Positions 19,042 to 28,644 of a stretch of 64,000 nt of DNA are shown here, one piece after another. A model generated the notes under the pieces. It had not been told where the DNA came from. It saw only the letters and a list, made by a program, of their open reading frames with translations, and ran no database searches. Position 1 is the first letter of the stretch. Each line of letters opens with the position of its first letter. The stretch is taken from the NCBI GenBank assembly GCA_036676235.1, contig JAKFDI010000080.1:50037-114036 (forward strand). Reading direction: 5' to 3'. A program made the translations under genes and the position numbers. This DNA is from JAKFDI01 sp036676235 (GTDB lineage Bacteria > Pseudomonadota > Gammaproteobacteria > Burkholderiales > Burkholderiaceae_C).

Positions 19042-20238
19042 ATGGCCAGTCTGCAGCAAGGCGTCGTGATCGACGTTCCGGCATGGAAGGTGCCAGTCAT
19101 CTCACGCAAGAAATATCTGAAGCAGCCCGAGATCGCCGTGAACATCAAGTTCTCGGCCGAAGAGCTGAAGGCCATGCCGGACAAGCAGTTCAAGGTCTTC
19201 GAGCAGCAGTTCGAGAAGAGCTTCACCCCCGCGTTCCAGAAGATGAGCGGCACGTGGTTCGCCGACATGCAGAAGACCATCGACACCACCGAAGCGGCCA
19301 TCGACCAGATGATCAAGGCCGCCGGCTCGAAGGCGAAGGAGCAGGGCGCCAAGCTGATGCAGACCGTGGTCGACAAGAGCAACGCGGCGCTGATGGCGAA
19401 GTGCAAGACCTGGACCGAGACCGTGCAGAAGCTCGCGCAGGCGGCCTACGACAGCGCCTTCGTTGCGGCGCTCAAGGCGATGAAGGCCAAGATCACCAAG
19501 GCCAAGATCAAGATGATCGCCAAGGTGGTGTTCATCGTGGCGCTCACGCTCACGGCCGCGGCCGTGACCATCGCCGTGAGCGTGGTGACGATGGGTGCCG
19601 GCGCGGCGCTGGCCCCGGTGGTGATTGCCGGCATCCTGACGGCGAGCAAGGCGCTGTTCGGATCCGCCGGCGAAGTGCTCAAGAGCTACGACGTGCTGGC
19701 CTCGACCATCGCCGCCGTCGAGAAGGATGCGAAGAACCTGGGCGGGGCTACCACCGCCTTGCTCAAGGCGATGCAAAAGACCGCCGGCACGATGGACAAG
19801 GCCAAGGCCTTCAAGGCGGCGCTGTCGGCCGACGTGCAGGCGCTCGACAAGCACGTGGGCCAGCTCGATAAGTTCGTCGCCGTGGCGCAGGCCAAGACGT
19901 CGAGCCGGCTGAAGGAAATCCAGGCGCTGGCCGACAAGCTCGCCGGTGCCAAGAAGGACAGCAAGGAGGCCGACACGCTGGAGAAACAGGTGCTCGTGGC
20001 GCAGAAGAGCTTCGACAGCGCCATGGCGAGGCTGAAGGCGATCGACGAGGTGAAGGCCGCTGCGGCCGAAGCGAAGGTCGCGTACGGCAAGCTCAGCGGC
20101 GAGGCCATCCTGAAGGCCGTGGGCCGGTTCGCGCCGGCGCTCACGCTGCTCGGCAACGCGGTGACCACGGCCTCGCAGGTCGCCACGCCGCTCAAGACGA
20201 TTGCCACCGGCGTGCAGAAACTGGCCAGCGCAAAGTAG
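19042..20238 (+). CDS. Orphan alpha-helical protein with a single hydrophobic hairpin (alpha-pore-forming-toxin-like outline)
   Basis: 398 residues, no signal peptide, Ala/Lys-rich and almost wholly helical by composition. Long polar helices (about 40-155) lead into a hydrophobic hairpin: first strand or helix about 160-182 (VVFIVALTLTAAAVTIAVSV), turn GAGAAL, second about 190-206 (PVVIAGILTASKALFG). Further coiled-coil-like helices follow (about 215-350, heptad-like SRLKEIQALADKLAGAKK), then a weakly hydrophobic tail. Helical bundle plus one mid-sequence membrane hairpin is the architecture of ClyA/HBL/XaxA-type pore formers. This is shape only, not homology. It stands alone between a flavoprotein and a Ser-rich exported protein. 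A phage-like or polymorphic toxin role without immunity neighbour is possible; function unknown. Confidence 0.65.
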   Translation: MASLQQGVVIDVPAWKVPVISRKKYLKQPEIAVNIKFSAEELKAMPDKQFKVFEQQFEKSFTPAFQKMSGTWFADMQKTIDTTEAAIDQMIKAAGSKAKEQGAKLMQTVVDKSNAALMAKCKTWTETVQKLAQAAYDSAFVAALKAMKAKITKAKIKMIAKVVFIVALTLTAAAVTIAVSVVTMGAGAALAPVVIAGILTASKALFGSAGEVLKSYDVLASTIAAVEKDAKNLGGATTALLKAMQKTAGTMDKAKAFKAALSADVQALDKHVGQLDKFVAVAQAKTSSRLKEIQALADKLAGAKKDSKEADTLEKQVLVAQKSFDSAMARLKAIDEVKAAAAEAKVAYGKLSGEAILKAVGRFAPALTLLGNAVTTASQVATPLKTIATGVQKLASAK

Positions 20239-20264
20239 CGCCCCAGCTCATCCTGCTCCTCGTG

Positions 20265-20310
20265 CCCGTGCCGCGAAAAATCGCGTCGCGGGCACGTGCC
20301 TTGCCGCATG
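20265..20310 (+). terminator. Hairpin after the orphan helical gene, no T-tract
   Basis: GTGCCCG pairs with CGGGCAC and an inner CGCGA-AAAA-TCGCG stem lies between, starting about 30 bases after the stop at 20238. This is a strong composite stem without a downstream T-run, so termination is possible but unproven. Confidence 0.35.
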
Positions 20311-20379
20311 AAATTGCCGCCGCACGGTGCCCATCGAGTGCCGCGCAGCGCCTTCATTCACTGCACAGGAGTACGAGAG

Positions 20380-20766
20380 ATGAGCAAGCTTTCCCATACC
20401 CTTACCGCCGCCGCGGCCGCTTCGCTGCTGGCGATTTCAGGCGCTGCATTCGCCCAGGGCTCGGGCACATCAGGCAGCACCTCGGGCGCCACGTCGGGTC
20501 CAAACACCGCAGGCACGCCGCCGGGAGCACCCGCGCCAACGACAGGCAGCTCCGTGAGCAACGGCACCAGCGGCACAACCAGTGGCTCGACCAGCGGAAC
20601 CACCGGCCAGTCGGGCACGAGCACCAACTCCGGCTCGATGGACAGCAGCAGTTCCGGCTCGAGCACCAGTGGTACCACCGGCAGCTCGGGCTCGATGGGC
20701 AGTGACAGCGGCTCGACCAGCGGCAGCGATTCGACGATGCGTGAGCCGCGCGCCGACCGCAACTGA
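20380..20766 (+). CDS. Small exported Ser/Gly/Thr-rich low-complexity protein
   Basis: 128 residues from ATG 20380, with AGGAG about 10 bases upstream. A signal peptide (MSKLSHTLTAAAAASLLAIS..., cleavage after AFA at 25) is followed by a disordered region built from repeats of SGTSG, GSTSG and SGTTG, with a Pro/Ala patch (PPGAPAPTTG) and a charged end REPRADRN. No domain. Such proteins are common in Burkholderiales and are usually unassigned. It could be a surface or periplasmic spacer protein. The biased codon pattern reflects composition only. Confidence 0.7.
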   Translation: MSKLSHTLTAAAAASLLAISGAAFAQGSGTSGSTSGATSGPNTAGTPPGAPAPTTGSSVSNGTSGTTSGSTSGTTGQSGTSTNSGSMDSSSSGSSTSGTTGSSGSMGSDSGSTSGSDSTMREPRADRN

Positions 20767-20792
20767 TCCCCGCTTTAGGCGACGACGTTCAG

Positions 20793-20824
20793 ACGCCCGC
20801 TCCGGCACGCGCCGCGGCGGGCGT
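20793..20824. terminator. Bidirectional hairpin between convergent genes
   Basis: ACGCCCGC (20793-20800) pairs perfectly with GCGGGCGT (20817-20824) between the Ser-rich gene (+) and the L,D-transpeptidase gene (-). The position between convergent stops suggests a shared terminator. No long T-run on either side. Confidence 0.45.
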
Positions 20825-20856
20825 TCACATGTGTGCCCGTTGGACTGACGAGCCGA

Positions 20857-21567
20857 CTAACGAGTGGACGCGCTGCGCAGAACCGGCTCGGGTGCCCGGT
20901 AGTCGGTGAACACCTCGCGCAGCGTGCGCGTTTCCGGCAGCACGTAGACGATGCCCTTGGTGCGGCCGAACACGGGGTCGATGTGGGCTTCGTAGAACGC
21001 CACCGGCACGTTGACGCAGCCATAGGAAATCCGGTTGTCGGCATCGGTCGGCGTGGCGAGCCGTTCCAGCCGGCGCTCCTTCGGATTGGTGGGGCGAACG
21101 CGGTGCATGGACACCGCCACGTCGTAGTCGATCCACACGATGTCTTCGCCCTTGGCGTTGCGCCCTGGCTCGGCGACGAAGCGGCCGGCCGGCGTGGTGC
21201 GCTCATGCGGGCGAATCTTGCCGATCGGGCGCTCGCCGATGCCGGGCACGGAATCGTCTCCGACGGCCAGTCCGAGCAGCACCGGCGAGCTGCCCTGCAG
21301 GCGCCCATGGCGGTCGAAGACGTGAACGCGCGCGCGCAGCTTGTCGAGCACCGCGAAAGGCAGGCCGGCGTGGTCGCCGGAGCGCATCGCCCATTCGGCG
21401 ATCTGCTTCACGTCGTGCGGCGGAAACGTGCCGGCGAAATCGGCATGCGGGAGCGCGATCTCGGCGCGCGGCGCCGGGGTCGCGGGTCGCGGCTTGATCA
21501 CCGCATCCGACGCGCTCACGCACAGCAGCACGGCGGTGGCGAGGGTGTAGGTTTCGAGGCGGCGCAT
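20857..21567 (-). CDS. Exported L,D-transpeptidase (YkuD domain)
   Basis: 236 residues with an N-terminal hydrophobic signal. The YkuD catalytic pattern is clear: His155 in VSMHRVRP and the nucleophile Cys184 in RISYGCVNV, about 29 residues apart, with the Ser/Tyr-Gly-Cys form of the usual SHGC. A conserved TPAGRF segment lies upstream. L,D-transpeptidases cross-link peptidoglycan 3-3, attach lipoproteins, or release such links as amidases. The subfamily with the RL...DNRISYGC pattern is often annotated ErfK/YbiS-like without known substrate. It is transcribed divergently from tex. Confidence 0.82.
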   Translation of the reverse strand: MRRLETYTLATAVLLCVSASDAVIKPRPATPAPRAEIALPHADFAGTFPPHDVKQIAEWAMRSGDHAGLPFAVLDKLRARVHVFDRHGRLQGSSPVLLGLAVGDDSVPGIGERPIGKIRPHERTTPAGRFVAEPGRNAKGEDIVWIDYDVAVSMHRVRPTNPKERRLERLATPTDADNRISYGCVNVPVAFYEAHIDPVFGRTKGIVYVLPETRTLREVFTDYRAPEPVLRSASTR

Positions 21568-21748
21568 GGGTCCAGTCGGGGTTCACGAACGGTGCTGAGC
21601 GCGACGCACCCTCCGTGCGGGGCGTTCGACAAAGCGCGGGCATTTCCACACCTGTCACGACCCGGCAAACGGCGCGCCCGGAAGCCCGCGGCGCCTATGG
21701 CACACTGCGCCGCTTTTGCCCCAGCGCCCGCCCGCGGGCCCCGCCGTT

Positions 21749-24166
<2,418 letters not shown>

Positions 24167-24335
24167 GCCGGCGCTGCGCGCGGGCCGGCGCCCGCATCTT
24201 TTTGCATCCTCTCTGCATCCGTTCGGCGAGCGCGCGCGTAAGGCCCGCTCAGACGCCGTGCATTCCCTTGCCCGGCGTCCGCGGCCGGCCGGTCAAGGGT
24301 CGGCTTCCTTCACCGATGCCAAGAGAGGATGACCG

Positions 24336-25865
24336 ATGAAAACCCACTGCCTGCCCCGCGGCCGGCTGCTGCCGCTGGCCGCCGCCGTGTCCACGCTCGC
24401 GCTGATCGGCGCCGCGCATGCGTCCAGTCACCGCGAAGCGCCCTTCATTACCACCCAGCCCAAGGTCGACGCCACCGACCTTTACGTGTTCTCGAGCTAC
24501 GAGCCCGGCCGCGAAGGCTACGTGACGCTGATCGCCAACTACCTGCCGCTGCAGGACGCCTACGGCGGCCCGAACTACTTCTCGCTCGATCCGAGCGCGC
24601 TGTACGAGATCCACGTCGACAACAACGGCGACGCGCGCGAGGACATCAGCTTCCAGTTCCGCTTCCAGAACAAGCTCAAGCCGGTCATGCTGAACATCGG
24701 CGGCAAGCAGGTGGCGATTCCGCTGATCCAGGCCGGCACGGTTGCGAACCCGAACGACGCCAACCTGAACGTCAACGAGAGCTTCACCGTCGACGTGGTG
24801 CGCGGCGACCGCCGGGGCGGGCAGCGCGCATCGATCGTGAATGCCGCGGGCGGCGGCGCCACCTTCGACAAGCCGGTCGACAACATCGGCACCAAGACCA
24901 TTCCCGACTACGCGGCCTATGCGGCCAAGCATGTCTACACCGTGACCGTGCCGCAGTGCAGCCAACCGGCCAAGCTGTTCGTCGGCCAGCGGCAGGACCC
25001 CTTCGCCGTGAACCTGGGCACCATCTTCGACCTGGTGAACGCGCCGGTGAGCGTGATCACCGACCCGTCGCTGATCGGCGCGGCGCCCAACACCATCGGC
25101 GACAAGAACGTGACCACGCTCGCGCTCGAAGTGCACAAGAGCTGCCTCACGGCCGGCGCCAGCGAGCCGGTGATTGGCGCCTGGACCACGGCCAGCCTGC
25201 GCCAGGGCCGGCTGCTCGACCCGACGCCCAAACCCGGCCTGCAGACCACGGCCATTGCCGGCGGCGCCTGGACGCAGGTCTCGCGCCTGGGCATGCCCTT
25301 GGTGAACGAAGTGGTGATCGGCCTGCCCGACAAGGACCGCTTCAACAGCAGCAAGCCGCGCGATGACGGTCAGTTCGCCGACTACGTGACCCACCCGACC
25401 TTGCCGGCGCTGCTGGAGATCGCGCTCAACCTGCCCGGCACCGCGCCCAAGAACCTGCCGCGCACCGACCTCGTCACGACCTTCCTCACCGGCATCCCGG
25501 GCCTGAACCAGCCGGCCAACGTGCAGGCCTCGGAAATGCTGCGGCTGAACACCAGCATTCCCGCCACCGCCGCGGCGATGCAGAAGCGCCTGGGCGTGGC
25601 CGGCGGCGACAACGCGGGATTTCCGAACGGGCGGCGGCCGAAGGACGACGTGGTCGACATCTCGCTCGTGGCGGTGATGGGCGGGCTGTGCATGCTCAAC
25701 GGCGACAGCAACGGGCTGGGCCTCGGCGCCGACTGCAAGCCGTCGAACGTGCCGCTGGGCGCCACCTCGCTCGCGCTGCACGACGCGGTGGACCAGGCGG
25801 TGGTGCCGCTGCTCGCGGGCTTTCCGTACCTCAACACGCCGATTCCGGGCGCCAGCTCGAACTGA
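24336..25865 (+). CDS. DUF4331 exported protein
   Basis: 509 residues from ATG 24336, with AGAGGA upstream; an ATG at 24329 is in another frame. A signal peptide (cleavage after AHA, residue 29) gives the mature start SSHREAPFITTQPKVDATDLY, the hallmark of DUF4331. Further family motifs: FSSYEPGREGYVTLIANYLP and YEIHVDNNGDAREDISF. Acidic, Asn/Asp-rich segments could bind calcium or another metal. Function unknown. It begins a tight cluster with a small lipoprotein, a TPR protein and a HupE-like permease, an association that suggests a shared envelope process. Confidence 0.85.
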   Translation: MKTHCLPRGRLLPLAAAVSTLALIGAAHASSHREAPFITTQPKVDATDLYVFSSYEPGREGYVTLIANYLPLQDAYGGPNYFSLDPSALYEIHVDNNGDAREDISFQFRFQNKLKPVMLNIGGKQVAIPLIQAGTVANPNDANLNVNESFTVDVVRGDRRGGQRASIVNAAGGGATFDKPVDNIGTKTIPDYAAYAAKHVYTVTVPQCSQPAKLFVGQRQDPFAVNLGTIFDLVNAPVSVITDPSLIGAAPNTIGDKNVTTLALEVHKSCLTAGASEPVIGAWTTASLRQGRLLDPTPKPGLQTTAIAGGAWTQVSRLGMPLVNEVVIGLPDKDRFNSSKPRDDGQFADYVTHPTLPALLEIALNLPGTAPKNLPRTDLVTTFLTGIPGLNQPANVQASEMLRLNTSIPATAAAMQKRLGVAGGDNAGFPNGRRPKDDVVDISLVAVMGGLCMLNGDSNGLGLGADCKPSNVPLGATSLALHDAVDQAVVPLLAGFPYLNTPIPGASSN

Positions 25866-25876
25866 AGGGAGCCGCG

Positions 25877-26137
25877 ATGAACAAGCATTCGTTGACCGGC
25901 GCGGTGGTGTTGTCGACCGCTGCGCTTCTTTCGGCCTGCGGCGGGGGGGACGGCGACTCCGGCGCGCCACCCGACGCGGGAGGCGTGGTGCCGGCATCGG
26001 CCAGTGAGTCGTCGGCCTCGCTGGTGGCCTTCCTCAAGGAACTGGCCGCCGCGGTGAGCGAGATGGCGGAGCCGCTGAGCGTGGCCGGCTTCGAGCCGGT
26101 GACGCCGGACGACACCGAGCCCGAAGCCGTCGACTGA
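25877..26137 (+). CDS. Small lipoprotein, unknown function
   Basis: 86 residues. The N-terminus MNKHSLTGAVVLSTAALLSAC has a lipobox (LSAC, Cys21), followed by GGGDGDSG and an acidic C-terminus ending EPEAVD. The mature part has one likely amphipathic helix (SASLVAFLKELAAAVSEMAE). It starts 11 bases after the DUF4331 stop with GGGAG upstream, so it is co-expressed. No family recognised; probably a membrane-anchored partner of the DUF4331 protein. Confidence 0.72.
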   Translation: MNKHSLTGAVVLSTAALLSACGGGDGDSGAPPDAGGVVPASASESSASLVAFLKELAAAVSEMAEPLSVAGFEPVTPDDTEPEAVD

Positions 26138-26210
26138 AGCCACGGCGACCGTGGCTCATGCGCCGCGCCCGCGATCGAGCCGGGCGCGGCGCATTCCGAG
26201 GAGTCTTGTC

Positions 26211-27359
26211 ATGCGATCTCACCTCGCGCTGGCGGCGTGCGTCTGTGCTCTCGCACTGGCCGTGCCCGCGTCGGCCGAACCGCTGCAGCCGACCCACGAT
26301 GACCAGATCGTCGAGCGATTGCCGAACGACGGTGCCCGCGATGGCGAACGCGAACTGCGGCGGCAATGGGCAGCGAACAAATCCGACCCAGCGCTCGCTC
26401 CGGCGCTGGCGCGCCGATACCTGGAGCGCGCTCAAGAACTCGGCGATCCACGCTTCGCCGGCCGCGCGTTGAGCGTGCTCGCCGCCTGGCCCGATGCGGC
26501 CACGGCGCCCATCGAGGTGCTGCTGCTGCGCGCCACGCTCGAACAGCATCTGCATGCGTTCGACGCGGCCATCGCGAACCTGCAGGAACTGGTGCGACGC
26601 CAGCCGCGGCATGCGCAGGCCTGGCTCACGCTTGCCACCGTGCAGCGGGTGCAGGGCCGCTACGGCGCGTCGGATGCCGCCTGCCGAGGCGTGGCGACCT
26701 CCGGCGCCGCGCTGCATGCGCAGGCCTGCCTGGCCGAGAACGCCGGGCTGCGCGGCGAGTTCGAGCGCGCGCGTGGGGTGCTCGACGGTTTGCTGGCAGT
26801 GCGTGGGTTGCCGCCGCAGACCCGGAACTGGCTCGAAACCACGCGGGCGGAACTCGAAGCGCGCGCGGGGCGAATCGATGCGGCGGACCAGGCCTACCGC
26901 CGTGCACTGGCAGCGCAGCGTGAGAGCTACACGCTGCTGTCGTATGCCGACTTCCTGCTGCAGAACGATCGCGCGGCCGACGCACTGCGGCAGTTGCGAG
27001 ACGAACCGCGCACGGATGCGGTGCTGCTGCGCCTGGCCATCGCCGGTGCCCAAGTCGGCTCGGCACAGGCAGCGCGCGATGCGCAGGAACTCGCCGAGCG
27101 CTTCACCGCGGCCGGACAGCGCCCCGGTGACCTGCCTCATGCGCGCGAACGCGCGATGGCGGCGCTGTGGATCGCGCACGATGCGCAGCGCGCGCTCGCG
27201 CTGTCGCGGATCAATCTGGAACGTCAGCACGAGCCGGCCGACCTGCTGCTGCTCGCGCGGGCCGCCCGTGCCGCGGACGACGCCGCCGCGCTGCGCGAAG
27301 CGCGCGCCGCCCGCCAACAGATGGGACTGCACGATGCACGCCTCGATTCGCTTCTCTAG
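26211..27359 (+). CDS. Exported TPR-repeat protein
   Basis: 382 residues from ATG 26211, with GAGGAG 8 bases upstream. Signal peptide MRSHLALAACVCALALAVPASA. The rest is Ala/Arg/Leu-rich helices with TPR-like pairs, such as AFDAAIANLQELVRRQPRHAQAW (split: AFDAAIANLQELV, RRQPRHAQAW) and RIDAADQAYRRALAAQRESY. TPR proteins scaffold protein complexes. The 3' end overlaps the hupE-like gene by 26 bases, which implies close coupling of the two products. No catalytic residues are evident. Confidence 0.8.
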   Translation: MRSHLALAACVCALALAVPASAEPLQPTHDDQIVERLPNDGARDGERELRRQWAANKSDPALAPALARRYLERAQELGDPRFAGRALSVLAAWPDAATAPIEVLLLRATLEQHLHAFDAAIANLQELVRRQPRHAQAWLTLATVQRVQGRYGASDAACRGVATSGAALHAQACLAENAGLRGEFERARGVLDGLLAVRGLPPQTRNWLETTRAELEARAGRIDAADQAYRRALAAQRESYTLLSYADFLLQNDRAADALRQLRDEPRTDAVLLRLAIAGAQVGSAQAARDAQELAERFTAAGQRPGDLPHARERAMAALWIAHDAQRALALSRINLERQHEPADLLLLARAARAADDAAALREARAARQQMGLHDARLDSLL

Positions 27360-28461
27360 CCTCGCGCTGCTCGTCTGGCTGGCGGGTTGGGCGTTGCCAG
27401 CAATGGCGCACAAGTCCAGTGATGCCTACCTGAGCCTGCGCGAAGAGGCCGGCGCGGCCACGCTGCGTGTCGATGTCGCCCTGCGTGACCTGGATGCCGC
27501 GCTCGACCTGGATGCAGACGGCGACGGCGCGCTGCGCTGGGGCGAAGTGCGGCAGGCCTGGCCGGCGATCGAGGCGTACCTGGCAGCGCGGGTGCAGATC
27601 GGCGGCTGCGATTTCGCGCCGACTGCCGGCCCGGCGCTGGAGCGGCGCAGCGACGGTGTGTACGCGGCGGTTCAGTGGTCGGCGCCGTGCCGGCTGGGCG
27701 CCAATCCCGCCGTGCGCTATCGCGTGCTGGCCGATGTGGATGCGACGCACCGCGGGCTGCTGCGGATCGAAGACGCGGGTGCCGCGGCCACCGTGCGCTT
27801 GCTCGACCCGAACGCGCAGGTGGGCGCCGTTGCCGACGGCACGGCGGAGGAGCCGCCCGCTTCCTTCCTGCGCGAAGGCATCCACCACATCGTCACCGGC
27901 TACGACCATGTGCTGTTCCTGCTGTGCCTGTTGCTGCCCGCGGTGATGCGACGCACCGCCGGTGGCTGGCGGCCAGTGGCGCGCCTCTCGCACGCGCTGT
28001 GGCCGGCCGCAGGCATCGCCACCGCCTTCACCGCGGCGCATTCGATCACGCTGGCGCTGGCGGCGATGAAGTGGGTGAGCGTTCCGTCCTCGGTCATCGA
28101 ACCGGTGATCGCGCTCACCATCGTTCTGGCCGCCGTCGACAACCTGCGGCCCATCTTCGGCGGGCGGCGAATGCTGGTGACCTTTGCTTTCGGCCTGATC
28201 CACGGTTTCGGCTTCGCGGGTGTGCTGGGCGAACTGGATCTCCCGGCGGCGCAGTTCGCGTGGGCGTTGCTGCAGTTCAACCTCGGCATCGAGCTTGGCC
28301 AGATGGTGATCGTGGCGATGGCGATCGGCGGGCTGTTTCTCGTGCGCGAGAGCCGGCGCTATGCGGCCTGGGCGATCGGCGGCGGGTCGGCGGCGTCGCT
28401 GGGCATCGGCATGCTGTGGCTGGTGGAACGCACCGCCGGCGTGGCGCCGTGGGCCGGCTGA
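27334..28461 (+). CDS. HupE/UreJ-2 family membrane protein
   Basis: 375 residues from ATG 27334, inside the end of the TPR gene. A signal peptide ends at PAMA and the mature protein begins HKSSDAYLSLRE, typical of the HupE_UreJ_2 type. A periplasmic domain of about 150 residues is followed by six or so membrane helices with hallmark histidines: IHHIVTGYDHVLFLLCLLLP, FTAAHSITLALA and FGLIHGFGFAGVLGEL. HupE/UreJ proteins are nickel/cobalt permeases in hydrogenase and urease loci, but none is here, so the metal and direction are open. It completes the DUF4331 cluster. Confidence 0.85.
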   Translation: MHASIRFSSLALLVWLAGWALPAMAHKSSDAYLSLREEAGAATLRVDVALRDLDAALDLDADGDGALRWGEVRQAWPAIEAYLAARVQIGGCDFAPTAGPALERRSDGVYAAVQWSAPCRLGANPAVRYRVLADVDATHRGLLRIEDAGAAATVRLLDPNAQVGAVADGTAEEPPASFLREGIHHIVTGYDHVLFLLCLLLPAVMRRTAGGWRPVARLSHALWPAAGIATAFTAAHSITLALAAMKWVSVPSSVIEPVIALTIVLAAVDNLRPIFGGRRMLVTFAFGLIHGFGFAGVLGELDLPAAQFAWALLQFNLGIELGQMVIVAMAIGGLFLVRESRRYAAWAIGGGSAASLGIGMLWLVERTAGVAPWAG

Positions 28462-28465
28462 CGCC

Positions 28466-28471
28466 TACAAT
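28466..28471 (+). promoter_or_regulatory. Candidate -10 box for the thrS operon leader
   Basis: TACAAT directly after the hupE-like stop, in the context CCTACAATCG, a common -10 context in this bacterial group. No good -35 is visible. It would place the transcript start near 28478, upstream of the leader ORF and terminator. Confidence 0.4.
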
Positions 28472-28507
28472 CGACGCTCTTCATTTCCAAACAAGGACGA
28501 GAAAGGC

Positions 28508-28555
28508 ATGTCGGTTATGACACCGCGAACTCCCCACAGCCACACCTTCGTGTAG
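28508..28555 (+). CDS. Putative thrS leader peptide with three Thr codons
   Basis: A 15-residue ORF, MSVMTPRTPHSHTFV, with GAAAGG upstream and stop TAG at 28553. Three of fifteen codons are Thr (ACA, ACT, ACC at codons 5, 8 and 13). It lies 44 bases before a perfect terminator that precedes thrS, encoding threonyl-tRNA synthetase. This is the layout of a classic attenuation leader. The peptide itself needs no function. That it is translated and regulatory is an inference. Confidence 0.45.
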   Translation: MSVMTPRTPHSHTFV

Positions 28556-28598
28556 CTGGCCGCGGCGCGTCACGACGTTTTCCTTTTCTCGTTCATCC

Positions 28599-28625
28599 AA
28601 AAGCGCGGCATGTCCCGCGCTTTTT
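28599..28625 (+). terminator. Intrinsic terminator / attenuator before thrS
   Basis: A perfect 10-bp stem, AAAAGCGCGG (28599-28608) with CCGCGCTTTT (28615-28624), loop CATGTC, and T-run 28621-28625, only 20 bases before the thrS ATG. An upstream GCCGCG (28559-28564) can pair with CGCGGC (28604-28609) of the 5' arm and would act as an antiterminator. It must be read through for thrS expression, unless a promoter lies within it. Confidence 0.75.
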
Positions 28626-28644
28626 CGTTTCTGGAGCTCCTGCG

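Noticed and set aside
20380..20766. Ser/Gly/Thr-rich protein as an adhesin or ice-binding protein
   Set aside because: Repeats are irregular low complexity without the periodic motifs of those families.
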